64,000 bases of DNA, from positions 62,001-126,000 of the forward strand of contig JAFCMP010000108.1 in NCBI GenBank assembly GCA_017506865.1. The letters are read 5' to 3'. The notes under the pieces were generated by a model that saw only the letters and a list, made by a program, of their open reading frames with translations, was not told where the DNA came from and did no database searches. The position numbers and the translations under genes are program-made. Shown here one piece after another: positions 47,322 through 59,011 of this stretch. The DNA comes from Tribonema minus. Lineage: Eukaryota > Sar > Xanthophyceae > Tribonematales > Tribonemataceae. How positions within the stretch are numbered: the first letter of the stretch is position 1; the number at the start of each line of letters is the position of its first letter.

Positions 47322-47798
47322 GCTTCACACAGCAGCGGCAGCTGCAGACTGAAAGCTTGCGATCAGGGCGCACGGTTTTCTCGTGATTCGAACTTCAACA
47401 GTTACAAAGTTGAAGTTGAGCTCCAGAAGTTTGAATACGTTTGAAATTTGAAAGCCAGCGGCAGAAACTTTGAAAAGCCAGTGGTCAAGAATTTGTTGTC
47501 ATGATACACTGCTGACAAGTACCCCTAGGGTACAAAAAGTCTCACATGATGAGTCACATCAGCGGGAATGTATGGTGTCTCCAAGTATGGTTTCAGGTTT
47601 CATTGTTTGCAGGTCACTCACGACGTGCGTCTGACATCCCGCCCATGTGACAGCATGGATGGAAGATGGGACAATGGACGCTGTCGAGTAGATCATTGAT
47701 GCGGCAATTTCTCAACAAGTGTGCAAGTGCAATGCAGCATTCGCAGAGGTCACAAAGCGCAGCATCACTTGCGGTGCCACCGACCACCCACAGCTGCA
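47322..47798. other. Short intergenic gap
   Basis: Between the start of the P-loop gene and the 3' end of the docking-complex gene. TTGAAGTTGAG is near 47409. Nothing else is seen. Confidence 0.4.
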
Positions 47799-50700
47799 TT
47801 ACTGTTCGAAGCTCCCCCCAAAGATGGTCTTCCGCCCCCCCGCGCCCCCTCCCCCCACCATGACGCTCCTCCGTCGCGCCCCTGCACCCCCCTTCCCCCC
47901 CCCCTCCGCCCCCCCAAAAAGCCCCCCGTGCGCCCCCCCGCCGCCCCCCCCGTGCAGCACCGCCTCCTTCATACTGGCGGCAATCTTGGCAACATCAACC
48001 GGCCGTACGCGCGCGGGACTTGCCGCCGCTGCCGCAGCAGCAGCGGCAGCAACGCTCGGCCTATCCTCACCAGCCTCGCCCAATGCGCCCAGGGTTTCTT
48101 CGATGGTGTCGGAGGCGGGGGGGTGGGGGGTGCGCAGGCTCGGAACGCGCGCCCCCGTGGCCGGGTCCCACTTCGGGGTAGTTGGGCGGCGCACGTTGGC
48201 TGCTGTAGCGGTGCCGCCGCTGGTTGCCGCTGTGTAGATCTGCGCACAGAGAGAGAGGGAGAGAGGGCATGAGTGCGCAGCATCGTGCGGCTTGTGTGAG
48301 CCGGCGTCGACGGGCACGCTGTGCGCGTGCACTGGTGACACGTGTGTGTGTCTGCCTGTATGTATGTATGCATGGGCGCATGTAGGTTTGTGTAGCATAC
48401 ATGTAAGTGTTTCTAAACATTTATGGCATATGACATTGTATGCATGTATGCATGTGGGCACCACCACTGGGGCCACGCATACGCACCTGCGCGACGCGCT
48501 CCACCTCCGCCTCCATCACCCCGAGGTACGCGAGCACATTCCGGTCCGTCAGCCCCGTCGTACTGAGCGCGTGCGTCACCCCCCCCACGTCCTCCGCAGG
48601 CGCGCACAGCTTACTGAGCACTGCCGCCAGCGGCTCCTCCACGCTGCGCACGACGTCCAGGCCGCGCTGGTACGCGCGCTCGTGGTCGGCGGCGCGCGCG
48701 CGCGCGCCCGCTATCTGCGCGCGCAGCTCCGCCTTGGCGGCGCTCTTCTCGGAGGCGTCGGCGCGGCGCAGCGCGTCTGCGGCGGCGGCCATGCGCGCGC
48801 GCTCCGCGTCCAGCTCCTCCAGCTCCCTGTTGAGCTCGTTGATGAGCCTGGGAGAGGGGGGAGGGGGGGGGGGGGGGGGGGGGGATTGGGTTTAGAGGTG
48901 GGCGAAGGGTGCTTGTCCGCCGAGTGGCTGGGTTTCGCTGTGTGTCTTGAGATGATGCTTGTCAAGGACATAAGATGGATTGGCAGATGGTCGGCCATGT
49001 CAGCACTTGTGCGCACGCGCTCTGCACGCGGCTGCGGCATGTAAACTGTCATGTAACTGCCAGGCCGAATTCTCGTGCAGAAGATGTGTGATCAACTCTT
49101 CCAGATCTGTGCTGAGAGCACGTCAGTGCGGTAGATGTCGAGGGCGTCCTTGCTGAGCTTTCGCCGCTCTTTTGCTATGTTGTCAACCATCTTGGCCTGG
49201 TGCCTATGCATAAATCCTCAAGCTTCAATACCGGTGCACACCGTGGCCGCACTCTGTTGCGTACGTGTTGCTCACCCAGACACCTTCTGGAGACGCAGGA
49301 GTACTCTGACCAGGCAGCAGTGCTCAACAACAGCAGTGCTTCGCAGGCAGCAGCAGGCATGTAGGTATGAAGGCAGCTTTCCAACGAAATCAGTGCTCCT
49401 CATCAACAGCGGCGCTTGCGCATCACCTGAAGAGCGAGTACCCCTCCTCCTCCGCCTCCACCATAGCTGGCACAAACTCCTCCAGCGACCCGCCCTGCGA
49501 CGCAGCGCAGATCTGCTGCAGCGCGTCCTCCAGCTCCTGCGCGCGCGCCGCCTTCGCCACGAGGTCGCTCTTCTTGTTCAGTATCGCCCAGTACGCGTTG
49601 AGGCTCTGTTGCTTGAGCCGCATGCTGTTGGTCACCGACCCCCCCCCCTCCACTGCGGACTCCGCCGCCGCCGCCCCCGCCGCCGCCGCCACCGCCGCCA
49701 TCACCGACCCCCCAACCAGCACGCTGGACTGCTCGCGCACGAGGCGGTGCAGGCGCGCGTGGCTCTCCGCAGCAGCGCTCACCCCCCCCCCTCCCCCCAG
49801 CTGCCCCGTGACCCCCTCGTACGCGTCCGAGAACGCGTGCAGGTCGCGCACGATCTCCTGTCTCAGGGTCTCGGTCTCGCGCCGCACGCCCTCGCGCGCG
49901 TCGTGGTGCGCCTGCGTGCGCCGCACTAGCTCCGCGCACTGCGCGCGCAGCGCCGCCAGCTGCGCCTCGACGCGGCGGCGCCCGCCCACCTCGCTCAGCT
50001 TCTGGCGCCGCACGCGGTCCACTTCAACCTAGATGTGCGTAAAATAGGGTTAAAGGCAGGGGGTATGGCGTTGGAGATGGGCATGGGGTTAGGGTCGGGG
50101 ATGGGGCGTGTGGGCTTGGGTGTTACGCCGGTGCAGATGCGCTGTCGTGCAGCGCGGACCTGATTTGATGTGCATGGACAAGCAAAAAGCACAGCAAATG
50201 TGCGAAGTCTAGCAGAGCATGCCCGAGACTGCTCGTGCACTCCGTCACTGCTCAGTCCGCACCTTGAGAGTCTCATTTTCGTTCTCCAACCTGCTCGCCC
50301 GGATGAGGGCTTGCTGAAGCCGATTTTCGAGCTTTTGCACATGGCGCTCGGTCTGACCGACGTTGCGGCTGCGGCTTCCGCCAGCGGTGAAGGACGGGGC
50401 TGCTGCCCGGCGGCTTTCCTCAAGGTCGTGATAGGCACGTTTCAGCTTGAAGCGCAGGTCTTCCACGCGCCCGCGCTCCTGCTGGATTTTGTCCGTGTAG
50501 TATATCTGCTGATCGTATTGGACGTCCAGCAGTTCCGCCAGGTTATGGCTCTGCAGCGAGATGACCGTGGACTTGCCAGTCGTGAGCAGGCTTTTCTGAC
50601 CCACGGTTGCATCTCCGTTGAAGGCAGTTGGGTACTGACCATCAGCTGCAGGAAGTGGACAGGCAGGTGAAGTCAATATTGGTGAGGTCGCCTCAGTAAA

Positions 50701-50808
50701 CAATGGGATGTGGTGTGTAAGATGCTGCATACCTTGTTGTTGTTGATACGCCTCGCTGTCTATACTGGGGAAGTGATCAATCGCATTTGCTAGCTTGTAC
50801 GACAGCAT
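47799..50808 (-). CDS. Outer dynein arm docking complex-like coiled-coil protein (CCDC63/CCDC114/ODA1 type), 5 exons
   Basis: Exons 50808-50733, 50645-50263, 50028-49427, 48847-48487 and 48239-47799 join in phase to 620 residues. The protein is mostly long coiled coil: DKIQQERGRVEDLRFKLKRAY, VQKLENRLQQALIRASRLE, then VEVDRVRRQKLSE. The junction of exons 3 and 4 gives EEEGYSLFRLINELNRELEEL, which matches the conserved FxLFNYVNELNxEIE block of ODA docking proteins. This family anchors outer dynein arms to the doublet microtubule in motile flagella. The C-terminus is Ala/Gly-rich and less conserved. The start at 50808 (MLSYKLAN) is chosen because the frame upstream lacks family features; an ATG at about 50937 is possible. 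The acceptor before exon 4 has a pure C/CT tract. A coding-like segment inside intron 3 (49208-49100) is discussed in the findings. Confidence 0.78.
48851..48884 (-). repeat. Poly-C tract (sense) before exon 4 acceptor
   Basis: A G run on the plus strand, so a nearly pure C run of about 30 bases immediately before CTCTCCCAG. It probably serves as the polypyrimidine tract of intron 3. Confidence 0.75.
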
Positions 50809-51899
50809 GTTGGCTCCGCCTTGCCTCGCCGCGAATAAAAGAACTAGGCTGCGGTTACAGCGGGGACGCGCCACCGGTTGAAGTTGTCCAGAAAAAACGC
50901 ATTGTGCAGCTGACCCTTTTAGACGTATACCAAGCATAGCACACACGAATATGAAGGTAGATTCATCAAATCAATGCACAGTTTGAAGCTCATAATTGTC
51001 AAACCAGCAAGATTTTGACAGGAATTTTAAGGACTGTCACTCAGCACTTCAAGGCGTGCTGATCACACCGCTCAACGTGAACCTCATTTGACTCCTGCAG
51101 TGGTGCACAGGCCGAACAGCTTGAATGCGGCTAGCGTGGCGCGAGTTGATTTGCACACATCCGCTCACATGCGCCAGCTGCAGTGCTCATTTCAGCACAA
51201 CCACTTGTGTTCAGAGAGTCCTTTGCTGTGCAAATGGCAGTGAAAGGTAAACACTACCGCTTCACAATCTGCATGCTGTATCAAAGCAGCAGGAGCATGC
51301 ATATGCTGTGTGGCTCTGGCCTCAACGTGCCTCATCGCCTCTCATCAACTGGTGCACCGGGCACATTTGCATGTTTGGTGTAAGGCAAGTGCGCCACTAA
51401 TGTCACACCAGTTGCGCCATACAACACCAACTGACATTATTGTTCCCCCCACATAAACCGCTAGGCCGCGATGCGCACTTGTGCTCAACTTCGACTTCAG
51501 CAACCAGCGCGCGGTGAAGCAAAACCAGCCAAATGCGACAAGCACCGTGCAAAGGCCCACGCGCAGGCAGCAGCAAACAGTCACACCTGCACATCCAAGT
51601 ACACACCCCACCTCTTATTTACACATAAGCCATGCACCAGCGCGCCTTCTGGCTGCGTCCGCGTGCATGCTCATTCATGCTCACAGGGCACCCTGCTGTG
51701 GTGATGCTCAACTGCCCTCCCCCTCCCCCCGCACCAGCATGCCTGGACGGGAGCGCCCGCTGCGCAGCACCATACGCAGCTAGCTCCAGCAGTGTAGCAA
51801 ATTAGCAGCTCGTGAGCCGCATCGACCGTAAGCCCGCTGCCACAGCTGTCATCCGCCTATCATGTTACATCCGTTCTGTGATGCTGGTGCGTCTGCAAC
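50809..51899. other. Intergenic between docking-complex gene and glutaredoxin
   Basis: No gene is recognised on either strand. The first 140 bp upstream of 50808 stay open in frame with the docking protein. Beyond that only short frames are present. Confidence 0.35.
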
Positions 51900-52825
51900 T
51901 TAGAGCCCTCCCGCCGCTGTGACCAGCTGCACCAGCTCTCCGTTCTGCTGCTTCCGCGCGGTGTCATCACCGCCGCCTATGTACTTCCCCCCCACAAAGA
52001 CCTGCGGGACTGTGCTGGAACCAGTGACACCCTTGAGAGCCTGCTGGATTTCGGCACCGTTGGAGACCTGGTCCAGTTCAATGGCCTCAAAATGCGCCTT
52101 GATGGCTTGCAATGCGCGCTTGGCCTTCGCGCAGTCTGTGAGTGGTGCAGATAACAAGGGTGGAGAGATGAGCTGTTGTCACCAGCAGCTTGATTATGCA
52201 GACATTGGCAATAGTGCTGAGGGTTTCCCGCTGATGCGAATCGCTCACTACATTCGCTAGCTGCTGCCTTGTCAGAGCACAGTGCAGTGCTTCAATTGCC
52301 AATAAACACTTTGAGAATCTTATGCATACTTTGCTAGCTGCCGTGGCATGCACAGCGAATACAAGTCATGATACTACGATTCCTGAGTCTAGGATTGACT
52401 ATTGAAACTATCCATGTTTTGAGCTAGCGCAACGTCGGACACTCTACACATACAGCACCCAGCTCGTGCGCTTGTCACTGCAAACGAGAAGCACATCAGA
52501 GTCAATGCAACTAGGAGCTGCCGACAAGGACACAGACGTGTTGGTGACTAACAACAGGCCGAAAGACATCCACAACCACAGCACAGAGCTCTCGCGCCAC
52601 AGCGTGAGAAGCTCGACTTACATGGGCAGTACGACTTGCTGTAGATGACCACGGGCGTGCTTGCCACCTTCGCTTTGATCTGGGCGTCCTTTCAAGGATC
52701 ATGAGCAGCATGTGTGCTGTCAGAAATGCATCTAGGGTCAAATCAATCAACAGCGTTCTGAGTTGATCGTACAACTCCACACAACAGCCTGCAAGCTCGC
52801 CCAGCTGCAGCGCTACACTCACCAT
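51900..52825 (-). CDS. Glutaredoxin, CPYC class, 3 exons
   Basis: Exons 52688-52622 and 52135-51900 join to read VVIYSKSYCPYCAKAKRALQAI, with the CPYC dithiol active site created across the splice junction (CCCAT/ACTGC). TVPQVFVGG (cis-Pro loop) and the GGGDD glutathione-binding motif follow, so it is a class I glutaredoxin that reduces protein or glutathione disulfides. Coding sequence before 52688 must end in phase 0. An ATG directly followed by GTGAGT at 52825-52823 would supply a first exon whose only codon is the start, giving a cytosolic protein of 101 residues. This start is inference; a longer targeted form from another exon is possible. It is divergent from the DUF1995 gene, about 180 bp apart. 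Confidence 0.85.
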
Positions 52826-53006
52826 GTTTGCTGAAGGTCTCCTGTGCGTCGAAACTGGTGTAGTGTGTGTGTCCTTCACGTGTGTGGGTGCCCTGCGGTC
52901 GGCAAGTTGCAGAGCACTGTCGCCGATCCGGCCGTGCTGGCGAGCCTCTGGTTCACGAAGGAGAGAGATCTTGCTCGGCTCGGCGGATAATCTTGACGCG
53001 CCGAGC
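52826..53006. promoter_or_regulatory. Putative divergent promoter, glutaredoxin and DUF1995 gene
   Basis: About 180 bp separate the proposed starts of two genes on opposite strands. No TATA box was seen. The shared promoter is inferred from spacing only. Confidence 0.35.
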
Positions 53007-54552
53007 ATGCAGCTATACCTTTCATCGGCGCTTCTGCTGCTGGCCGCATGCATGGTGCCTGGTGCAGAGGCTCTTTGTGCCCTCACGCAACGGCAGGCAG
53101 CTTTGGGGGGGTGCCATGAAGTTCGTGCACTGCGCCGGCATCACTCATGTAGCCGAGACACTATTCGCTGCTTCTTCGGATTCGGCGCAGCAGGCAGCAG
53201 CAGCACTGGCAAGCTCAAGCCCCCAAAGGACTATGCTGCTGTACATGCTCAGGCTGCAGCTGCGGTGACAGCGGCGCTCAAGGCTGGCGTGCAGCGCATG
53301 GAAGTAGACTTCCCACCGCTGCAGGCGCTCAACAAAGTGAGTGCTTAGCACTGGAGGCAAAGAATCACTGGCCACGCTCAGGAGTTGGTGCTGAGCTGCC
53401 TTGCCGCCGCCATGTGTGCCCTGCACAGATGGGAGATGGCAGTGCAAAGAACCGGAAGCTCACATTGGAGAGCAACTCGGCTTTCGTGACCAAGGTGAGA
53501 ATCAGTTGCAATATAGGTACCTGTTTGCAATGCATAAGATCACATCAATACCTGCTTGGATACTGATCTGGTCTACTTCAACATCCTTGTACGAGGGCAT
53601 ACAATGTGTTGTGGGTCAGCTCACACTCACTAGGTACACAGCTCACTGCTCTGAGCGCGACCTGCCTGTGCCTCCGCGTAACCTACCGCCATGAACAGCT
53701 GGTGGCATCACTATCAAAGTCTGTGAAGGGCAAGGTGTGGATAATGTGCTGCGAATCCGGCACGCGCCAGTACCTCGCCACCAGCATCAAGGGCGGCAAG
53801 GCGGAGCTCATCGACATGCCCTCCACAGCAAAGAACTTTCCGCCTGCAGCGGCGGGCGACGTGCACGTGATTGTGACACCTGGCGACATCAGCCAGTGGC
53901 GGCTCGCAAGGGACATGGGCAAGACGGCACCTGTTGTTGTGTGCAACGGCCTTTTTGCCAATGGCTTTGAAGCGTTCACTCCAGTCTACTACTTCAAGCC
54001 AATCAGCGGCTGGGGGTTTCTCCTGAAGAGTTACCCGGCGGATTGGACCGTGTTTCTGGCAGGGTGAGTGGCGACCGATCTCAGACATGTTTTCCGAAGG
54101 CGATTGCTGCCCCTGTCGCATTGCGTAGCTTGCTGCCCTGTCACATTGCGCAGCAAGGCATGTGCACCATTGCTGTAACAGGCGCTTTTTGTGTTGCTTA
54201 GGCAGTGAGCGCCTTTCTGTCCCAGGTATTGCACTGTTGCACAGTGCATTCTTTGGTCGCTACATACTGCTTAGCGCAGCTGCCAGAGAACCATGCCTTT
54301 TGCCACATTTGCCCATAGGATACTACTGCCGCTGACAACTTGTACCTGTCAACTGATCTTCCAATGAAGGCCTTGCTGACACATTTGTTGTTTTTGTGTG
54401 GTTGTTGATGCGCCAGGACTGAGGAGGTGTTGCCATGTCAAGTGGACATGATGGGTGCTGGGGAGCTGCTGAGGCCCAATCTTGGCAAAGTCAGCTCGCT
54501 GCTGCAGTCAGAGTGGGGCAAGAGAGAAGCTGCCAAGAGGCAGAAGTCATAG
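53007..54552 (+). CDS. DUF1995-domain protein, plastid-type presequence, 4 exons
   Basis: Exons 53007-53336, 53429-53494, 53699-54063 and 54417-54552 join in phase to 298 residues. Residues 1-22 form a signal peptide (LYLSSALLLLAACMVPGAEA). A basic, hydroxylated stretch (RALRRHHSCSRDTIRCFFGFG) resembling a transit peptide follows, so a complex-plastid location is likely. The body starts at PPKDYAAVHAQAAAAVTAAL and carries MEVDFPPL, then VWIMCCESGTRQYL, DVHVIVTPGDISQWRLAR and VVCNGLFANGF, ending with YYFKPISGWGFLLKSYPADW. This is the plan of DUF1995 proteins of plants and algae, including LPA3-type photosystem assembly factors. The exact role here cannot be told. It is the start of a run of same-strand genes. 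Confidence 0.82.
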
Positions 54553-55276
54553 ACTCGGCATAGATGACAAGTGACTGCACAGCTGAACAACGTGTGCAAA
54601 GGTCAATGCTACCGTGTTTGCCCCTGGTTAAGCTAGACACATACCAAGTTCTCATGGATGGTTTGACAAAGTCTGAAGTTTTTAAAGTGGCAGTGCAGAA
54701 TTTTCCATGTTGTGAGCAACGAACTGTAAGTGCAGCATGATCACTGAGGGGCCACACCATCAACCAACACAGCACATTATCTTGTTGTACCATCGTTGTG
54801 TTTGTGTGACAAAAGTCAGCCAAGGCTGGATGAAAGCGCACATTGGTACATTATCATACACGACTTTGTGGCTCGTCTGCAACTTGAAGTTGAATGCACA
54901 TCTGACACTGGCATCAGCGCCATGTGCGGCCAATGCTGTAGCACCGGGGCTGCAGTTACGCTCTGATCAAGCGATGCCAAGCAGTAGCGCAATCGATTGC
55001 ACTAGTGATGAGCACCGACGTTGAGTCATCAACAACTTGACAGGCAGGACTTCACTCAATTGATGTCAAAGAACCAAGCATTACATGTGCGGGTACATAC
55101 AACAGCAGTCATGTCATGACATCGTTAGGGTAGTTGGCGGTGCCATGCAAGCACCAGTGATCCAGCATTCGGTTGTCAGGCATTGACTGGCGAGTCCAGA
55201 CTCAGGCGATACTCGAACACATTCGAGCTCCGCCGCTGACACGAAGACCTCGTTTCTTTGCTGCTCCTGCCACAGC
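54553..55276. other. Intergenic between DUF1995 gene and NDP kinase
   Basis: Only short frames are present. TTGAAGTTGAATG is at 54882-54894. Nothing else is recognised. Confidence 0.35.
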
Positions 55277-58120
55277 ATGATGAAGGTGACCTCTATGCTG
55301 CTCCTGGCGTTGCCCGCCATGGCATTCGTTGCCCCATCCTTCATGGGCGCACAGGTGCAGCACCGCGCCGCGACCTCCAGCATCCAAACACAGTGGACGA
55401 TGGCCATGGAGCGGTCGTACATCATGATAAAGCCCGATGGCGTGCAGAGAGGGCTGGTGGGGGAGATCATCAGCAGATTTGAGAAGCGTGGCTACAAGCT
55501 TGCCGCCATGAAGCTGAAGCAGGCGGACGAGGATCTGCTCAAGGAGCACTACAGGGATCTCGCCTCCAAGCCCTTCTTCCCCAAACTCATGGGTTACATG
55601 CTGTCGGGGCCCGTGGTGTGCATGTGAGTGTGTTCTCAACACTTGTGCAATCCCTTCTGACAAGCTCTCCGGCCTTGAACGCCGGCCGCACAGCCGTTGT
55701 CATGCACCTGAAACATCAGTGACATCAGCAAAGTATGTAGCTTCAACATTAGCGCAGTGCGTGTGCTCTGAGGTTGCCTCGTGCGACTCCTCGAGAATCT
55801 GTTCGAGTGGCTTGTGGTCTGCTCATTGCGCGCGGTTTCGAACGGCTATGTGCTATGTGCCGTGTGTGGGCGTCGCAACTAAGTAGGGGTGGATCCGATT
55901 GAATCTCCCGGACATACAGTGTTGAGTTGTTTTAGCCCAGTTTTTCAGGTCACATGCAAGGTTTTGCAATGCTTGTGGTGTCTGCACCGTGTGGAATGAT
56001 TGGGTTGCTTTTGGTGCCTCGATGTAAGTGCACTTTATGCAGATTCTAAGTTCAAGTGTGAACCTCTACTCTCGCAAATTCGATCAAGTGCTTTCACGAA
56101 GCATGTGCGCAACCGTTGAAAAAAATCTCAGTGCGAAACGGTTCAGTCTAGTCCATAGCTGCACCAACTACTAAGTGCACTTGCCATGGCGGCAGGATGG
56201 TGCTGCATTGCGCTTGTTCTTACATACGCGTGGCGTCTAGGTAGAGTCAAGTGCAATACTGCGGGTTTTCAGCAGTCAACATTTTTGGGGTGTGCGACTC
56301 CTGCTGCATTCAATTTCTTTCACGTTGGTCATACAATGCATGCTGGCAATTCTTCATGAATGCACCTGGTCATGTGGTTCAGGTTCACAACTACTTCTTG
56401 AAGTTTCAAGAAGTATTATTTACAATTTGAGTACTTGATTCGAGGTAAACATGAGGTCAGATCATGAAGCAGCCAGTACAGCGAATGCCAAGCAACTACA
56501 GCACGTTGAGAGAACTAAAATATAATGTTTCAGGCTGTCTCAGGTTCATCATCAGTGGCTGCTAGCAGGTCAGGGCATCCTGATCCACAATGCATCCTCC
56601 TGTGAGACATGTTCGGCGTGAGTGGGGCATGGCGTTGCTGAGCAGTGCAGTTTAGGCAGGATTGGCCCTCTGTATCTCCGCATCTGCTCTTGCTGAGAAT
56701 GGCTTCAGGGCAAATGCCTGCGCAGTTGTTGGCAGCATGATATTTGAAAACTGCAAAGTGCTACTTAAATCATCGGCAAGCAACCGCCGTACAGAGCACA
56801 TGATGGGTCGTACATCACCAATGACAAGTCGGGCTTGTGGATTAAGGATAGTGTGCAGGGGCACTAGCAACGCTCGTACTTCTGTACCAAGAGCCGCCTC
56901 ACAGCACAAAACTGAAGTGTACTCAAGTTAACTGACCAGCTTACTGGTCTGCTTTGCTCAGGTGCTGGGAGGGCAAGGACGTGGTTGCTCAGGGCAGGAA
57001 GATGCTGGGGGCAACCAACCCTCTCGAGTCTGCACCGGGCACTATCAGGTATGTACGTATGTGCTGACTGAGCACTGGGGGTCCATGACACACCTCTTTG
57101 ATCGGGCAACGCACATGCACCGGATCTCTGGAAGTTTCTGTAGCAGAGGGTGTGATTCGAAAGCCGGACTGTTTGTAGCGTTGTCGAGAATCGCTCAGGC
57201 AAACTAGGACCGTGGAATTGGACGCGTCAGCGCCAGTCAGTGCTCAAAAGGCTGCACCGTTGTCACAATGCAGTCTGACTTCCGCTTGGCTGCTACTCAG
57301 CTGTTACTTGCAGTTTGACCGGTAGTTGCCAATGCCAATGTGCACATGACTGCTGTGCTTGTCAGAAACAGCCGTCACTCCCTGGCTGTCATATCAATGA
57401 CTGTTGACCTGGCAATAAACACAGCAGGCGCAATTTGGGATCTGGAGCAGTCACCTCGTGCTCAGCAGCAACAGCTGAGCAACACAGCAGCAAATGCACA
57501 CAATCAACTGTGTGTGCTACTGTATGCGATCAAGCCATGTGTTGAGGCGTTCACCATGCATGCTCACATACACCTAGCCCTTGTCCTTGGGCGCTCAATA
57601 GCAGAACAGCAAATCACAGCAGGCGAACAGCGCTTGAGAGACGTATAAGCACAAAGTATGTGTTTCAACAAAGTACAGCAACCACCGCACTTAAAGTCCA
57701 GTCCCTTCTCAAATGCAAGCACCAACCACCAAGTATCCTCATACGCGCAGGCAGCCTCGTGACAAAAACAGATGAGTAAATGCTTTACAATACTTCTACC
57801 AGACATGTACTTGGTCACAAGAGGACAGGCGCGCTTTCTGATGGATCTCAGGGCCTCTTGAGCCCCACCGCATGCAGACCGCCCTGAATGTTTGAGGGCT
57901 CCAAGGCCTGAGACTTCCTTGCTGACATTTCACCATCTGCTTCCTGTGCTCTTTCGTACTGGTGCTGATGCTCAGGGGCGACTTCTCTCTGGACGTGGGA
58001 CGCAACATCTGCCACGGCTCAGACTCTGTGGACTCCGGCAAGCGCGAGAGCGAGCTGTGGTTCTCGCCCGCTGAGATCGTAGACAACGAGTCCGCTCTCA
58101 AGGACTGGATCTACGAGTAG
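55277..58120 (+). CDS. Nucleoside diphosphate kinase with complex-plastid presequence, 3 exons
   Basis: Exons 55277-55623, 56962-57048 and 57976-58120 join in phase to 192 residues. The N-terminus [22 protein letters not shown] is a signal peptide with Phe at the predicted +1 position, the hallmark of import into red-type complex plastids. A linker follows, and the enzyme starts at [20 protein letters not shown]. The active-site His is in NICHGSDS, and the end is [15 protein letters not shown], as in typical NDPKs. It transfers the terminal phosphate between NTPs and NDPs. Exon 1 ends within the Met codon of VVCM (AT/G). Intron 1 is long (1338 bp) and without recognisable features; intron 2 is 927 bp. 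Confidence 0.93.
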
Positions 58121-59011
58121 GAGTGTCATGTATGCTCACACATCACAAAGCCTCCATACACGGTTGCCCATAGAACAAAATATGATTACAGACACCATTT
58201 TTGAGCTGCGAGGTGAGGCACGGCTTGTGCACATGCATCCAGTGCGCCATTAATGCTTTGTGTGTGCTTTTGACGCCCTTGATGCAAGGCCTGTTACACC
58301 GGTTGTACAGATCATGGTGTCTGCTGTCATATCGCAAGTCTTCCTAACCCTAACTCTGACCCTAACCCTGACACACGGTGAAGACACCAATCTGACATGC
58401 ACCTTGAAGTTGACAGAATTGCCTTGGTCAGTGCTTGATCAGTTTGTCATTCACAATCACTGCACTGCCTGCAACGGGTCTGTGTGATCGGGGCTGTGTC
58501 GATCTGCAGAGGATATCGCATGCATGAATGCAGACAAGGCGTCCATGTGGGCGTCTGGAGCCATCGCCTTACATTATTGTGCTGCCAATGCGCCTATGCA
58601 TGATGTGCAATATGCAGCTGATTGCATCTTTTATACAATGAGCATGCTGCAGGCACATGTTAGGTCAATTCGACGGAGCTGGAAACAAGCACCTGTGCTA
58701 CCAACTTGATCAAATGCCCGGCCCCCGTGGGATTACCGACAATATCATTGTGTGTGTAGAAGCCAGTAACGATGAAAAAATCCAGAGCCAGTTTGTGTGA
58801 AAACCCAGTGCATGATGAAAAATCCAGAACCATTGGTGTAGTTGGAGATGTGGAGAATGTTACAACCTCAAACCAACCTCAAAATACCTTCTGGGGTCAG
58901 ATGTAACTGTCGAAATGTGTGCAGTCCCTCCGTGGTGGTGCTCGTGCACGCAACAGACACAGCGACAACACAGGATGCATCAAGTTGCTGAGGCATAATA
59001 GCAGGTCACCA
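58121..59011. other. Intergenic between NDP kinase and coiled-coil gene
   Basis: CCCTAA-like units lie near 58345-58372. A short direct repeat is found at about 58768-58830 (GATGAAAAAATCCAGAGCCA and GATGAAAAATCCAGAACCAT). No gene was seen. Confidence 0.4.
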
